A DNA stretch of 64,000 bases from the NCBI RefSeq assembly GCF_004343255.1, contig NZ_SMDD01000003.1, positions 397,038 through 461,037 of the forward strand, in the 5' to 3' direction. The position numbers were made by a program, and so were the translations under genes. Shown one piece after another: positions 54,035 through 62,728 of this stretch. The notes below the pieces were generated by a model. That model saw only the letters and a list, made by a program, of their open reading frames with translations, was not told the origin of the DNA and did not search any database. How positions within the stretch are numbered: position 1 is the first letter of the stretch; the number at the start of each line of letters is the position of its first letter. The stretch is from Laceyella sacchari. GTDB taxonomy: Bacteria; Bacillota; Bacilli; Thermoactinomycetales; Thermoactinomycetaceae.

Positions 54035-55864
54035 CTATTTCTTGGCAGATTGCTTCTTTGCTACATGCTCTTTTTCATCGGTAGGTTTCTGTTTAGCGAT
54101 CTCTTCCATCACTGCTCTAAATACACGCTTGGCCCGTGGATCTTCAGAATCCGAGATATTTCTCAACACAATGGAGATTGCCACTTGTGGCCTCTCGAAG
54201 GGGCCGAAGCCGATCATCCACTTGTTATAGCGTCTTTTATCCAATCCGATTTGCGCTGTCCCTGTTTTTGCGGCCAGTGACCATGTCGTACCGGCTACCG
54301 ATTTGGCAGTCCCCTTCACCACCACCAACCGCATCATTTGTTTCATCGCCTGAATCGTCTCCGGCTTTAACGTCTTGGCCCCAGGCAATACTTGTGGTTT
54401 AAACTGATATACCACCCGCCCCGTTCCATCGCGAATTTCCTTAACCACTCTCGGTTTGAAAGGCTTTCCCTGGTGAAACAGGGCTGTCACCATATTGACG
54501 GCCTGAAGCGGGGTCACCCGTACGTCCCGCTGCCCGATACCTGTTTGCGCCATGACTCCAGGATCGTTCTTCGGCGTTGTCTTGGCAAAAACCATGCCCT
54601 TCTGTTCTTGGGGCAATTGGGTGAAATGCTCATCATGGAACACTTTGCCTGACCAAAGTACTTCTTGCGCCAACCCTAGCCTTTTGGCATATGCTTCAAG
54701 ATGCTCGGCCCCCAACTTCTGGGCCACCATCCCCATCACTACATTGCAGGAGTTGGCATAAGCCTCTGCAAACGTTTGACGACCATGTCCTCCATGTTTG
54801 TCGTCAGTTAACCTAGCTTGTTCCAATTCTCCGTCGCATTGGAAAACAGTATCCGGCTTCACAATCCCTTGTTCCAATGCAGCCACCGCGACGACCGTCT
54901 TAAAAATGGACCCAGGTACAGTCTCCAGCAACGCCCGGTTATCCCAAGGTTGGTTCTCATGCACACCTTTACGAACAGCGGGTCGGCTGGCCATCGCCAA
55001 CACATCCCCGCTGGCAACATCTTGCACCACAACGGCGCCATCTTGCACATTTTCCTGGCGCAAAATCTGTTCGACCCGCAATTGCAGCTTTTTGTCCAAC
55101 GTGGTAACCACTGTGTAAGGATGTTCATCGTTTCCTGCTCTGCTCGTTATTCGTTTCATCCCCCCGCCGATTAACGGCAGTCCACTACCCATGGTCGTGT
55201 AAGCCAACCGCTCTTCAACATTGCCATGCAAGAAAGGTTCAAACGCAGCCTCAATGCCAGTCACACCTAAGTGAGAATCGGGGGTCCACTTGCCACTCGC
55301 CACCTGCTCTGGATACCACGATTTCATTAAGCCCGGATTTTGAACCAATCGTCCCAACACCTGTTGCGCCGGATGATTGATGGACATCCGGTAATCGGAA
55401 CGCACCACCATCACGCCGGGCAATTGCAAGCGGTGAATCTGTTCCTTATCGGCCTGCGACAACACAATCTCTTCCCCCGCTGGCCCGGACAACAGCCCCG
55501 GAAACCGGATTTGCATCAATTGACTCTCCAGTTGGGTTAGTGGCATATGGATCAACGAGGCCAATTGGGCAAACTGTTGCCGCTTCGCTTTCATCAGGTG
55601 ACGTGTTTGCGGAAACACAAGGAGGTGATAATCGTCCCCTCCGGCCAACCGCTCCCCATGGCGATCCAAGATCGCGCCACGACCGCTATTCAGTAGCATC
55701 TCCTCCCGTTGACGCTCTTCCGCTAGACGAATGAGATCCACCTGCTGATCACGCATGGAAAATGAGCGCGTCGCCTCAATTTGGATATAATAAAGCCGCC
55801 ACACAATCAAACCAAACGCGGCGATCATACCGAAGCTGATAAGCCAAGTACGCCACTTCCTCAT
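54035..55864 (-). CDS. Class B penicillin-binding protein (PBP2-like transpeptidase)
   Basis: About 609 residues. An N-terminal membrane anchor (WLISFGMIAAFGLIVW) is followed by the dimerisation domain (GRGAILDRHGERLA) and a C-terminal transpeptidase with SIFK in VPGSIFKTVVA (active Ser), SCN in ANSCNVVMG, and KTGTAQIGL. It cross-links peptidoglycan; similarity is to the SpoVD/Pbp2 and PbpA group, and PBP4b/PbpI is another possible orthologue. The ATG at 55864 is chosen; the longest ORF adds ten residues. A 9-bp inverted repeat lies in the leader. Confidence 0.88.
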   Translation of the reverse strand: MRKWRTWLISFGMIAAFGLIVWRLYYIQIEATRSFSMRDQQVDLIRLAEERQREEMLLNSGRGAILDRHGERLAGGDDYHLLVFPQTRHLMKAKRQQFAQLASLIHMPLTQLESQLMQIRFPGLLSGPAGEEIVLSQADKEQIHRLQLPGVMVVRSDYRMSINHPAQQVLGRLVQNPGLMKSWYPEQVASGKWTPDSHLGVTGIEAAFEPFLHGNVEERLAYTTMGSGLPLIGGGMKRITSRAGNDEHPYTVVTTLDKKLQLRVEQILRQENVQDGAVVVQDVASGDVLAMASRPAVRKGVHENQPWDNRALLETVPGSIFKTVVAVAALEQGIVKPDTVFQCDGELEQARLTDDKHGGHGRQTFAEAYANSCNVVMGMVAQKLGAEHLEAYAKRLGLAQEVLWSGKVFHDEHFTQLPQEQKGMVFAKTTPKNDPGVMAQTGIGQRDVRVTPLQAVNMVTALFHQGKPFKPRVVKEIRDGTGRVVYQFKPQVLPGAKTLKPETIQAMKQMMRLVVVKGTAKSVAGTTWSLAAKTGTAQIGLDKRRYNKWMIGFGPFERPQVAISIVLRNISDSEDPRAKRVFRAVMEEIAKQKPTDEKEHVAKKQSAKK

Positions 55865-55873
55865 AACATGAAC

Positions 55874-55917
55874 ACCCCGCTCTTCTCTCTCCATCTTGGA
55901 CAGGAAATGAGCGGGGT
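55874..55917 (-). repeat. Leader hairpin before the PBP gene
   Basis: ACCCCGCTC and GAGCGGGGT (9-bp arms at 55909-55917 and 55874-55882 on the minus strand) enclose 26 bases. The downstream arm overlaps the GCGGGG sequence that would serve as ribosome site for the ATG at 55864. There is no T tract. It may be the weak terminator of phoX or a translational control element. Confidence 0.5.
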
Positions 55918-55944
55918 ATACGCATAAGTCCTAACCGGCTTGTC

Positions 55945-57531
55945 TCAGAATCCACGAATCGCTACAACAGCCGGACGGGGAATATCTCCATACGGCCAAT
56001 GGCTAGTTGGATTTTTTGGGTCTTTGGTCTCTTCACCTGGATGCTGAACGGCGATAAACAACGTGCGCTGATCCGGGGTGAAATCGGGTCCAGTCATTTC
56101 CGCTTCCCGGGGGCCGGACGCGAATTGGAAAGCTTCTCCCGCTTGTCGCCCTTGGGTCGCGATAAAGAAAAGGCCGTTGTTTTTAAACGATTCATAGGTA
56201 TTGTCCTTGTTCATCTTGCCAGATGAAATATCCGTGCACACCCATAGGTTACCTTGTTTGTCAAACAGCAAATTGTCGGGGCAAGAAAACCCGCTTTGCC
56301 GTCCCCCCACGGCAAATATCTCAAAGACGAAGCGTTTCGCGGCGGCATCATCCCCATCTTCAATCAGACGAAGGATTTGCCCATGGAAGTTGCCATGATT
56401 GGTGTTGTTAGTCAACGCGAGGTACACACTGCCGTCACGTGGATTTACTTCCACATCTTCCGGCCGGTCAAGCGGGGTCGCTCCCACCAGCTTGGCCGCA
56501 TCCCGTGCATGCACCAATACTTCCCCTTGCGTCTTAAACCTGGCTTTTAAAGCAAGACTCTCTTCTAAATCCAAAGGCACCCATTTGCCATCAGCCAAGT
56601 TGGCCACATAGAGCGTGCCTTCACTGAGCAGTGACCGATTGTCTTTACCCCGGGCCGGCTGATACTTGTTTTTACTCACATACTTGTAAAAATACTGGTC
56701 ATTGGAATCATCTCCCATGTAGACAACCAATCGACTATCCTTTGACAACGTCATCGCTGCGTTTTCATGGGAAAACCGTCCCAATGCCGTATGCTTCTGC
56801 GGAGTGGAAGACGGATCAAACGGGTCCACCTCCACCACCCAGCCATAATGGGTGTCATTGCGGCCCCAGCGCTTTGCATCTTCTTCAAAATTTTCTTCGC
56901 AAGTGAGAACAGTGCCCCACAGCGTGCGGCCTCCACTGCAATTGGCAAATGTCCCTTTCACTTTGTGGACTCCGCCAACCGCAGCATCCCCGCGCGCGGG
57001 ACCGGTCAGTTCCATCATGGTGTTGGCTGTAATCCGGCGCGCATACCGACTGCCTTTCACCAACCGCCACTTGCCGTCAGATAGCTTGATCTCAATGACA
57101 CTTCCACCAACATTGTATTGTTCAATCGCATGTTTCTCCGCTTCCGGCGTGTCAGCGCCATACATGAAGAGCGCCCCAGTGCCGATATACTCATGATTCA
57201 CCCACAACAATCCGTGCTTTGATGATTCATTGATGGGAAAGTAAACGGTCAGGTCACAGTTGTAGCCAAACTTTTCACCATTGCCGATGTCGTCACCCCA
57301 AGCGGCAATGAGATCCTGCCGAAATCCCTTGGGTAAAACGAGCTTATCTTGATTCGATGGGGAAATGGGGCGAAATGGGGGACGGTAAGCCATCTTTTTA
57401 AACGTATCAGTCGCACCCTTCTCCGCTGCTTCCGCGACTTGTTCCAATCCGGTGGTCACTCCGACCAATGCTGCCGTCCCCACACCAACAAACTTCATGA
57501 ATTCGCGTCGCGTAATATGATTTTCTGCCAT
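55945..57531 (-). CDS. phoX: Tat-exported PhoX-family phosphatase
   Basis: About 528 residues. The Tat signal is ITRREFMKFVGVGTAALVGV (twin Arg). The mature DUF839/PhoX beta-propeller includes GLLWVNHEYIG, TVLTCEENFEEDAKRWG, GRFSHENAAMTLSKDSRLVV and YMGDDSNDQYFYKYVS, with the acidic and Cys residues that bind Ca and Fe in PhoX. It releases phosphate from phosphomonoesters outside the cell. Upstream TTAACA-type hexamers (57595-57622) suggest PhoP control. Start ATG at 57531. Confidence 0.9.
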   Translation of the reverse strand: MAENHITRREFMKFVGVGTAALVGVTTGLEQVAEAAEKGATDTFKKMAYRPPFRPISPSNQDKLVLPKGFRQDLIAAWGDDIGNGEKFGYNCDLTVYFPINESSKHGLLWVNHEYIGTGALFMYGADTPEAEKHAIEQYNVGGSVIEIKLSDGKWRLVKGSRYARRITANTMMELTGPARGDAAVGGVHKVKGTFANCSGGRTLWGTVLTCEENFEEDAKRWGRNDTHYGWVVEVDPFDPSSTPQKHTALGRFSHENAAMTLSKDSRLVVYMGDDSNDQYFYKYVSKNKYQPARGKDNRSLLSEGTLYVANLADGKWVPLDLEESLALKARFKTQGEVLVHARDAAKLVGATPLDRPEDVEVNPRDGSVYLALTNNTNHGNFHGQILRLIEDGDDAAAKRFVFEIFAVGGRQSGFSCPDNLLFDKQGNLWVCTDISSGKMNKDNTYESFKNNGLFFIATQGRQAGEAFQFASGPREAEMTGPDFTPDQRTLFIAVQHPGEETKDPKNPTSHWPYGDIPRPAVVAIRGF

Positions 57532-57594
57532 GCTGACACTCACTCTCCATCCGGAAATGTCAATCATCTATCATGTTCTAAATTAATGGAAAGA

Positions 57595-57622
57595 TGTTAA
57601 TAACACGTAAACGAACGATAAA
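57595..57622 (-). promoter_or_regulatory. Candidate Pho box upstream of phoX
   Basis: On the minus strand TTTATC, TTTACG and TTAACA follow each other with an exact 11-bp period, about 65 bp before the phoX start. Bacillus PhoP binds direct repeats of TT(A/T/C)ACA with about 5-bp spacers. A fourth repeat is not evident. Confidence 0.5.
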
Positions 57623-57745
57623 GATCCCGTTTTGAATCGGATATTTATACCATTTCGATATTTAGTTCTATCAAAAACGCGTGCGATCATCGGTGAAACA
57701 TCATCTCTCTCTTGAGAAATATCAAAAACCGATACATTGCATCCT

Positions 57746-57859
57746 GGACGTGTCTCGCAAATCTTGCTGGGGGATCAAAGCGGCGAGGAAGTCCTTTTAC
57801 CGTTGAGATGAGTGGGAAAACGCGCCCGCGAACCACGATCCTATGCAACGGACACACGC
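57746..57859 (-). repeat. MITE-like element, copy D (inverted)
   Basis: On the minus strand it begins GCGTGTGTCCGTTGCATAGG and ends GATTTGCGAGACACGTCC, alignable with copies A and B but more diverged (about 114 bp). It lies in the 470-bp gap between phoX and the matrixin gene; the rest of the gap is AT-rich without a gene. Confidence 0.5.
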
Positions 57860-58008
57860 TAACAATCAATTTTGATAGATAATTAAATTTCATTGTAATA
57901 ATTATACTATTATAATAATTTTTCATTTTAATAAAGGTAATTTTAATTCGATATCTAATTATTAAATTATTAACACAATCAACCTATTGGCCACAGGAGG
58001 TTCACAAC

Positions 58009-58515
58009 ATGAAAAAAGGGTTGGCTATTTTCGCGTTTTTACTGGTCTTAGGTGCTTGGTCTCCCACATTCGCTTATGTACTATGGGGTTACAAATGGGC
58101 AAGTCCCAATATCACGTACGAGTGCGACATGTACGGCGATTACACCACACAGTGCAACAACGGCAAAACAGAATGGAGCAACTGGACCGATGTCAATTTA
58201 TCCTACAGTTCCAATCCCGGCATCACCACTACAGCAGGCAACTACGGCAACGTGTCTTGGAGTGGATTATGCTCAGTCGGCTCCAGCTCGGGAAGCACGG
58301 TTTACCGCATGGATATCTCCATTAACACATACTATACAGATAGTTATTCCTCCCAAAAACGCAAAGGGGTAATTACCCACGAATTGGGGCACGCCTTGGG
58401 CCTGAGCCATGAAAACCGCTTGGGGCCTGGAGGTTCCGTCATGTATGACAATGATGGAAGAACCGTTTACTCCCCCACACAAGACGATATTAACGGGGTA
58501 AATGCGATTTATTGA
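58009..58515 (+). CDS. Secreted matrixin-type metalloprotease
   Basis: A 168-residue protein with a Sec signal peptide (KKGLAIFAFLLVLGAWSPTF, cleavage near residue 22). The catalytic zinc motif is THELGHALGLSHENRLG (HExxHxxGxxH) at about 123-139, followed by a Met-turn SVMYDND. It is a minimal M10-like catalytic domain with no visible pro-domain cysteine switch, so latency must be controlled otherwise. GGAGG precedes the ATG. It is followed 49 bp later by a membrane-anchored protein. Confidence 0.92.
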   Translation: MKKGLAIFAFLLVLGAWSPTFAYVLWGYKWASPNITYECDMYGDYTTQCNNGKTEWSNWTDVNLSYSSNPGITTTAGNYGNVSWSGLCSVGSSSGSTVYRMDISINTYYTDSYSSQKRKGVITHELGHALGLSHENRLGPGGSVMYDNDGRTVYSPTQDDINGVNAIY

Positions 58516-58564
58516 TCCCCTTTCATCCCAAACCCAATCCCGATCATAAAGGAGGAACCATCCC

Positions 58565-59122
58565 ATGGTTAAACGCATCAAGCGCAATGCTTACACCCTG
58601 ATGATGACCGCTCTCGGGCTTTTGCTGGTGGGTGGAATATACTTTTCCTTCGTCGCTCCAAAAGAGGTGGAAGTTGGCGTCTCCTTGGACAAGCAATACA
58701 GCAGCGTAGATGAAATGAAGCAAGAAGCCCAATTGATTGTTGAAGGTACGGCATCGACCAAACAGCAAGGCATCCGCTATCAAAACATGCTTTTTACAGT
58801 TACGGACTTTCATATCAACAATACAATCAAAGGCCATGCGGACAAAAAAACGATTCGCATTTTGGAAACGGGCGGATTCGACGGTAAAAACTACTTAACC
58901 ATTGAAGGGAATAAGATTATGGACAAGAACCAGTCTTATGTCCTGTTCTTGCAAAAATATCAAGGCTCCGTCACCAATCAAGATGCTTATGTAATCATCG
59001 GCGCATACCAAGGGAAATTCGCCGTCGATGGCAACACCATCTCCCCCGCCCATAAAGTCGCCCCGGCCATCGCAAAGCTGGAAACAAAGCAAGCCCTGAT
59101 CAAAGACATCCAAGATCAATAA
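58565..59122 (+). CDS. Membrane-anchored partner of the matrixin, unknown function
   Basis: A 185-residue protein with an N-terminal signal anchor (TLMMTALGLLLVGGIYFSFV, residues 11-30) and an extracytoplasmic domain of strands and turns (LFTVTDFHINNTIKG, KTIRILETGG, YVLFLQKYQG). I do not recognise a named family. It is co-oriented with the matrixin and ends at a strong terminator, so the two likely form an operon. A role as inhibitor, substrate or anchor for the protease is inference from context. Confidence 0.75.
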   Translation: MVKRIKRNAYTLMMTALGLLLVGGIYFSFVAPKEVEVGVSLDKQYSSVDEMKQEAQLIVEGTASTKQQGIRYQNMLFTVTDFHINNTIKGHADKKTIRILETGGFDGKNYLTIEGNKIMDKNQSYVLFLQKYQGSVTNQDAYVIIGAYQGKFAVDGNTISPAHKVAPAIAKLETKQALIKDIQDQ

Positions 59123-59160
59123 AAAGAAAGGTGCCGATCTCATTCGGCACCTTTCTTTTT
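59121..59160. terminator. Bidirectional terminator after the matrixin operon
   Basis: AAAAAGAAAGGTGCCGA and TCGGCACCTTTCTTTTT form a 17-bp stem between convergent genes. Confidence 0.92.
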
Positions 59161-59192
59161 ATTAGCATGCATCAGCTCATGCGCCAATGCGC

Positions 59193-60263
59193 CTATTGGC
59201 TGTTCGCTTGGGCGCTTTTGCGGTTGCGCTCTCGCTTCTGGAGATTGGCCCGATGGCCTTGATCCGTCTCTGCGAAATAATGCAGGTTGGAACCATCGTC
59301 TCTGGTCACATAAAATAAATACCGGTGTTTCTGCGGATGCAATGCCGCTTCCAATTCCACCTTGGTCGGTGTGGAAATCGGGCCTGGCGGCAATCCTGTG
59401 ATCGCATACGTACTGTAGGGATGCTTCTCATAATACATCCGCTCCAGCACCGTCTTGATTTTTTGCCCTTTCATCCGGTACATAAACACGATGGTCGCAT
59501 CCACTTGCAATTTTTTGTTCTTATTCAACCGGTTGTAAATCACACCAGCGATAATCGGCTTTTCACTCGCCACTTGGCCTTCGCGTTGGATAAGGGAAGC
59601 GACCGTCACCAATTGATCCAATGTCATCCTTTTGCCAGAAAGCGGAGACTTTTCCCTCAATTCTCTCTCGATATCTAATGCAACCAATTGCTCGTTGAAG
59701 CGCTCTAACATTGCATTAACGATATTTTCCGGTTTTTCCTTTTTGGGAAAATAATACGTATCCGGATACAGATACCCCTCCAGCTTATAAGGGCGCTGCG
59801 GATGCTTAGGGATCGATTTTTCAAAGGCGAACTTGGGTGGCTTGTTGTTTAGCGCATTGAGAAAGCCCTGTCCATCCAATCCATTTTTTGTTAAGCGATC
59901 CGCTATGTCATAAGCAGTAAAACCAGGAATAACATCTATGCGAACGGTATTTTCCTTTCCCTCAGCAAACCGGGTCAGCATTTGATCCAGTGTTTCTCCT
60001 GGGGCGATTTCATAGTTGCCCGCGCGCAGATTGGTTTTGTTTTTCCATATAACATAATATCGGAAAAAGGTGGATTTCCGAATCAAGCCTTTTTCTTCCA
60101 AAATCCGGCCAATGCCCTCCAAGGAGGTTTGCGGCGGAATTTTTAATTGTACTGGTTCTGTCCGCTTAGGCGATCCTAATGTGAAATCCACATAGAGCAA
60201 GCCTAATCCAACCCATCCCGCCAAGAGCACCAAGGTAAAGAAAATACGTAAAAACCATTTCAT
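59193..60263 (-). CDS. Endolytic transglycosylase MltG, paralogue 2
   Basis: A 356-residue YceG-like protein with one N-terminal membrane helix (FFTLVLLAGWVGLGLLYVDF), a LysM-like region, and the YceG catalytic domain: YKLEGYLYPDTYYFPKKEKP, TVASLIQREGQ, AGVIYNRLNKNKKLQVDATI, ITGLPPGPIS. MltG cleaves nascent glycan strands at the membrane. It is adjacent to a second copy (60461) with the same architecture. The site usually read as ASI(V/I)E(K/R)E is ASLIQRE in both copies. Confidence 0.9.
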   Translation of the reverse strand: MKWFLRIFFTLVLLAGWVGLGLLYVDFTLGSPKRTEPVQLKIPPQTSLEGIGRILEEKGLIRKSTFFRYYVIWKNKTNLRAGNYEIAPGETLDQMLTRFAEGKENTVRIDVIPGFTAYDIADRLTKNGLDGQGFLNALNNKPPKFAFEKSIPKHPQRPYKLEGYLYPDTYYFPKKEKPENIVNAMLERFNEQLVALDIERELREKSPLSGKRMTLDQLVTVASLIQREGQVASEKPIIAGVIYNRLNKNKKLQVDATIVFMYRMKGQKIKTVLERMYYEKHPYSTYAITGLPPGPISTPTKVELEAALHPQKHRYLFYVTRDDGSNLHYFAETDQGHRANLQKRERNRKSAQANSQ

Positions 60264-60416
60264 TATCTAGTACTCCTTTTATTAATATAGAGTCAATCGT
60301 CTTTGCGAAACTTTATTTCATATTAACATAACTGACCCCACATCCACACAAAGAAAAGTCATCCAATGAACTTGTAGCCGTGATCCCCCTCCTTATCTCG
60401 ACCATCTGCTCCAATG

Positions 60417-60449
60417 TAAAAATCACCTTCCGAGGGAGAAGGTGATTTT
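60417..60449 (-). terminator. Intrinsic terminator after mltG paralogue 1
   Basis: AAAATCACCTTC and GAAGGTGATTTT are perfect 12-bp arms flanking nine bases, just past the stop at 60461; the paralogue at 59193 is therefore a separate transcription unit. Confidence 0.9.
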
Positions 60450-60460
60450 GGTCTGGCCAT

Positions 60461-61537
60461 TTACTCTCCGATTGTCGGCATAGCTTGGCCTTTTTCTCTA
60501 TTTCTTTTACTAATTGCATTATACTGTTGATGCTGTTGGAAGTTTGTGGCAAAGAAGTGGCGTTTTGTCCCATCTTCCCTTGTCACGTAGTACAGGTATT
60601 TATGTTTCTCCGGATTTACAGCTGCTGCCAACGCCTCCGCCGTAGTATTGGAGATTGGTCCGGGGGGCAAGCCGTAATTGATGTACGTATTATATGGATG
60701 ATTGACGCCTTTGTACATATTTTGATACACCCGGGTAACTTTTTTCCCCTGCTCCCTGTACATGAAAACAATCGATGCGTCCACTTGCAACGGCATCCGA
60801 ATATCCAACCGGTTATAAATAACGCCGGCGATGCGTGGCAATTCTTGTTTGTCTTGCCCCTCGCGCTGAATGAGCGATGCTACAGTGACCACCTTATCAA
60901 GCGTCATGTTCTTGAGACGCGGATTGTTTTGCAGTTTCTGTTCGAGATTGAGTTTCTCATAATAGGTATTAAATTGTCCCAGCATCGTGTTAATGATCTC
61001 TTCGGGTTTTTCACTTGGCTTAAAATAATATGTATCTGGATATAAATAACCTTCCAGCTTATATTTGCGATCCGGGCTTTTGGCGATTTTATGTTCAAAG
61101 GCATACCGAGGTTTCTTATTATTTAACGCTTCCAAAAACGCCTTTTTATCAAAGCCTTTAGCTTCCAAGCGATCAGCAATTTCATATACCGTCCAGCCTG
61201 GAGGGACGACGATTTTGACTTTGTTTTCTTTTCCTTCGGCAATCTTCACCAATATTTGGTCCAATGTTTCATTCGGCAGGATTTCAAACGTTCCCGCACG
61301 CAAATTGGTCTTATTCTTCCATTTCGCATAATAACGGAAAAAAGTTGACTCTCGCAACAATCGCTTCTGTTCAAGAATCTCTCCAATCTCTTGCAAGGTG
61401 GACTCGCTTGGGATTTCAACTTCCACTGGTTTGGTTCGTTTTGGTGATCCCAGCGTAAAATCAACATAGAAGTAACCTAATACCCCCCACCCGGCAAGGA
61501 GAACAAAGGTAAAGAAGATGCGCCAAAACCATGTCAT
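60461..61537 (-). CDS. mltG: Endolytic transglycosylase MltG, paralogue 1
   Basis: About 358 residues, same layout as the next copy: membrane helix FFTFVLLAGWGVLGYFYVDF, then PSESTLQEIGEILEQK, KLEGYLYPDTYYFKPSEKPE, TVASLIQREGQ and INYGLPPGPIS. In Bacillales mltG (yrrL) follows yrzB, so this copy occupies the ancestral position. AGAAGGGG precedes the ATG at 61537; the longer ORF adds 17 residues. The pair is a clear tandem duplication. Confidence 0.92.
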   Translation of the reverse strand: MTWFWRIFFTFVLLAGWGVLGYFYVDFTLGSPKRTKPVEVEIPSESTLQEIGEILEQKRLLRESTFFRYYAKWKNKTNLRAGTFEILPNETLDQILVKIAEGKENKVKIVVPPGWTVYEIADRLEAKGFDKKAFLEALNNKKPRYAFEHKIAKSPDRKYKLEGYLYPDTYYFKPSEKPEEIINTMLGQFNTYYEKLNLEQKLQNNPRLKNMTLDKVVTVASLIQREGQDKQELPRIAGVIYNRLDIRMPLQVDASIVFMYREQGKKVTRVYQNMYKGVNHPYNTYINYGLPPGPISNTTAEALAAAVNPEKHKYLYYVTREDGTKRHFFATNFQQHQQYNAISKRNREKGQAMPTIGE

Positions 61538-61624
61538 ATGTCTTTGTACCCCTTCTACTTCAGTGAAAATAGGATCTTCTTTTGTCAAAAAACTCTTTTA
61601 TAGGGTATCACACATGGCTTAAAA

Positions 61625-61650
61625 AAAAACGGGGAAATTTCCCCGTTTTT
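61625..61650. terminator. Intrinsic terminator after the DUF1292 pair
   Basis: AAAAACGGGGAAA and TTTCCCCGTTTTT form a compact hairpin overlapping the stop codon at 61649. Confidence 0.9.
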
Positions 61651-61921
61651 ACTGAAATTCATGAAAATATAACATTTCATCTACAGCTTCGGCAATATTC
61701 TCCCATTCATTGTCATCTTCAATTTCTTCCAACCTTCCTTGGTTGACACGAAAAAGATAAGCATCATCCGCAGGGTCGCCCTCTTTGCGTAACAGGGCGT
61801 AATGTTGCCCCCCCACGTCCACTTCATTCACCAAATGATATGGGGTTTCTTGATGAATCATCGGCCTGTCGGCCAATTGTTGCCGCAAGATCTGAACCTC
61901 GCGCGCTCCCAGTCCATCCAT
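61649..61921 (-). CDS. Second DUF1292-like protein
   Basis: A 90-residue acidic protein. The C-terminal DAYLFRVNQGRLEEIEDDNE with EWENIAEAVDEMLYF parallels the C-terminus of YrzB, the gene just upstream, so it is probably a diverged paralogue. It has no membrane span. It lies 16 bp after yrzB and is the last gene before a terminator. Function unknown. Confidence 0.75.
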   Translation of the reverse strand: MDGLGAREVQILRQQLADRPMIHQETPYHLVNEVDVGGQHYALLRKEGDPADDAYLFRVNQGRLEEIEDDNEWENIAEAVDEMLYFHEFQ

Positions 61922-61937
61922 CGTGCCAAAACCTCGC

Positions 61938-62255
61938 TTACTGATGTTCTTCGTCTTCTAGTTCGATGCCGGAAAATAGGGTGTTAAACATTTCCTCCAC
62001 GAGATCCCATTCCTGCTCGTTGTCTTCTTCAATCATCTCCAGCGTGATATCGTCGCCTTCTTCGGTATAACGGAAAGCAAGCACTTCCACGCCTTCTTCG
62101 TCTTCGTTGTTCCGTTCGTTTTCCAACTCATCCGCCGGCGCGACGAACATGTATTTTTTGCCCGTTTCATCACTTTCAAATGTATACAGGATCTCAAACT
62201 TTTCTTCAGTGCCGTCTTCGTTGGGAATCATAAGAAATTCTTGTTGTTCTGCCAT
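61938..62255 (-). CDS. yrzB: DUF1292 protein YrzB
   Basis: A 105-residue, strongly acidic protein: FLMIPNEDGTEEKFEILYTF, DETGKKYMFVAPADE, then ITLEMIEEDNEQEWDLVEEM. This matches DUF1292 and the conserved position after ruvX. Role unknown; it may be a small regulatory or chaperone-like protein. Confidence 0.88.
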   Translation of the reverse strand: MAEQQEFLMIPNEDGTEEKFEILYTFESDETGKKYMFVAPADELENERNNEDEEGVEVLAFRYTEEGDDITLEMIEEDNEQEWDLVEEMFNTLFSGIELEDEEHQ

Positions 62256-62257
62256 GT

Positions 62258-62710
62258 TTAAATCCTCCTGTTTGCATCAATATATCCTTGCAAGATCCAA
62301 GTAGCCGCCAACTGGTCAACCACTTGTTTTCGTTTCTTCCGGGACATGTCTGCGTCAATCAGCGTCCGCTCCGCCGCGGCGGTGGATAAGCGCTCATCCC
62401 ACAAGTGGACGGGCAGGGAATAACGGGTACGGATTTGCTCGGCCAGCGCTTGGCACGCTTCCCCGCGCGGACCGAGTGTCCCATTCATGTTGCGGGGCAG
62501 TCCCACCACGATCTCTTTAACGCGGTATTCCTGAACCAAGCGATCCAGTGCCTGCCACCAATCACCCGCTTTGCGGTCGATCACGGTGACTCCCTGAGCC
62601 GTCCAACCCAAGGAATCACTCACCGCGACACCGATTCTCCGCTCCCCCACATCCAAGCCGAGGATGCGAGGGGCATCTATATCCAATGAAGAGAACTCCT
62701 CAAACCCCAT
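62258..62710 (-). CDS. ruvX: Putative pre-16S rRNA nuclease / YqgF-fold protein
   Basis: A 150-residue RNase H-fold protein. ILGLDVGERRIGVAVSD carries the first acidic residue, IVVGLPRNMNGTLGPRGE the core, and LWDERLSTAAAERTLIDADM the Glu and Ser-Thr site. It is annotated as a Holliday-junction resolvase-like protein and implicated in 16S rRNA 5' maturation. Between ireB and yrzB, as in other Bacillales. Confidence 0.93.
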   Translation of the reverse strand: MGFEEFSSLDIDAPRILGLDVGERRIGVAVSDSLGWTAQGVTVIDRKAGDWWQALDRLVQEYRVKEIVVGLPRNMNGTLGPRGEACQALAEQIRTRYSLPVHLWDERLSTAAAERTLIDADMSRKKRKQVVDQLAATWILQGYIDANRRI

Positions 62711-62728
62711 ATGTTGGTTTCCTCGCTA

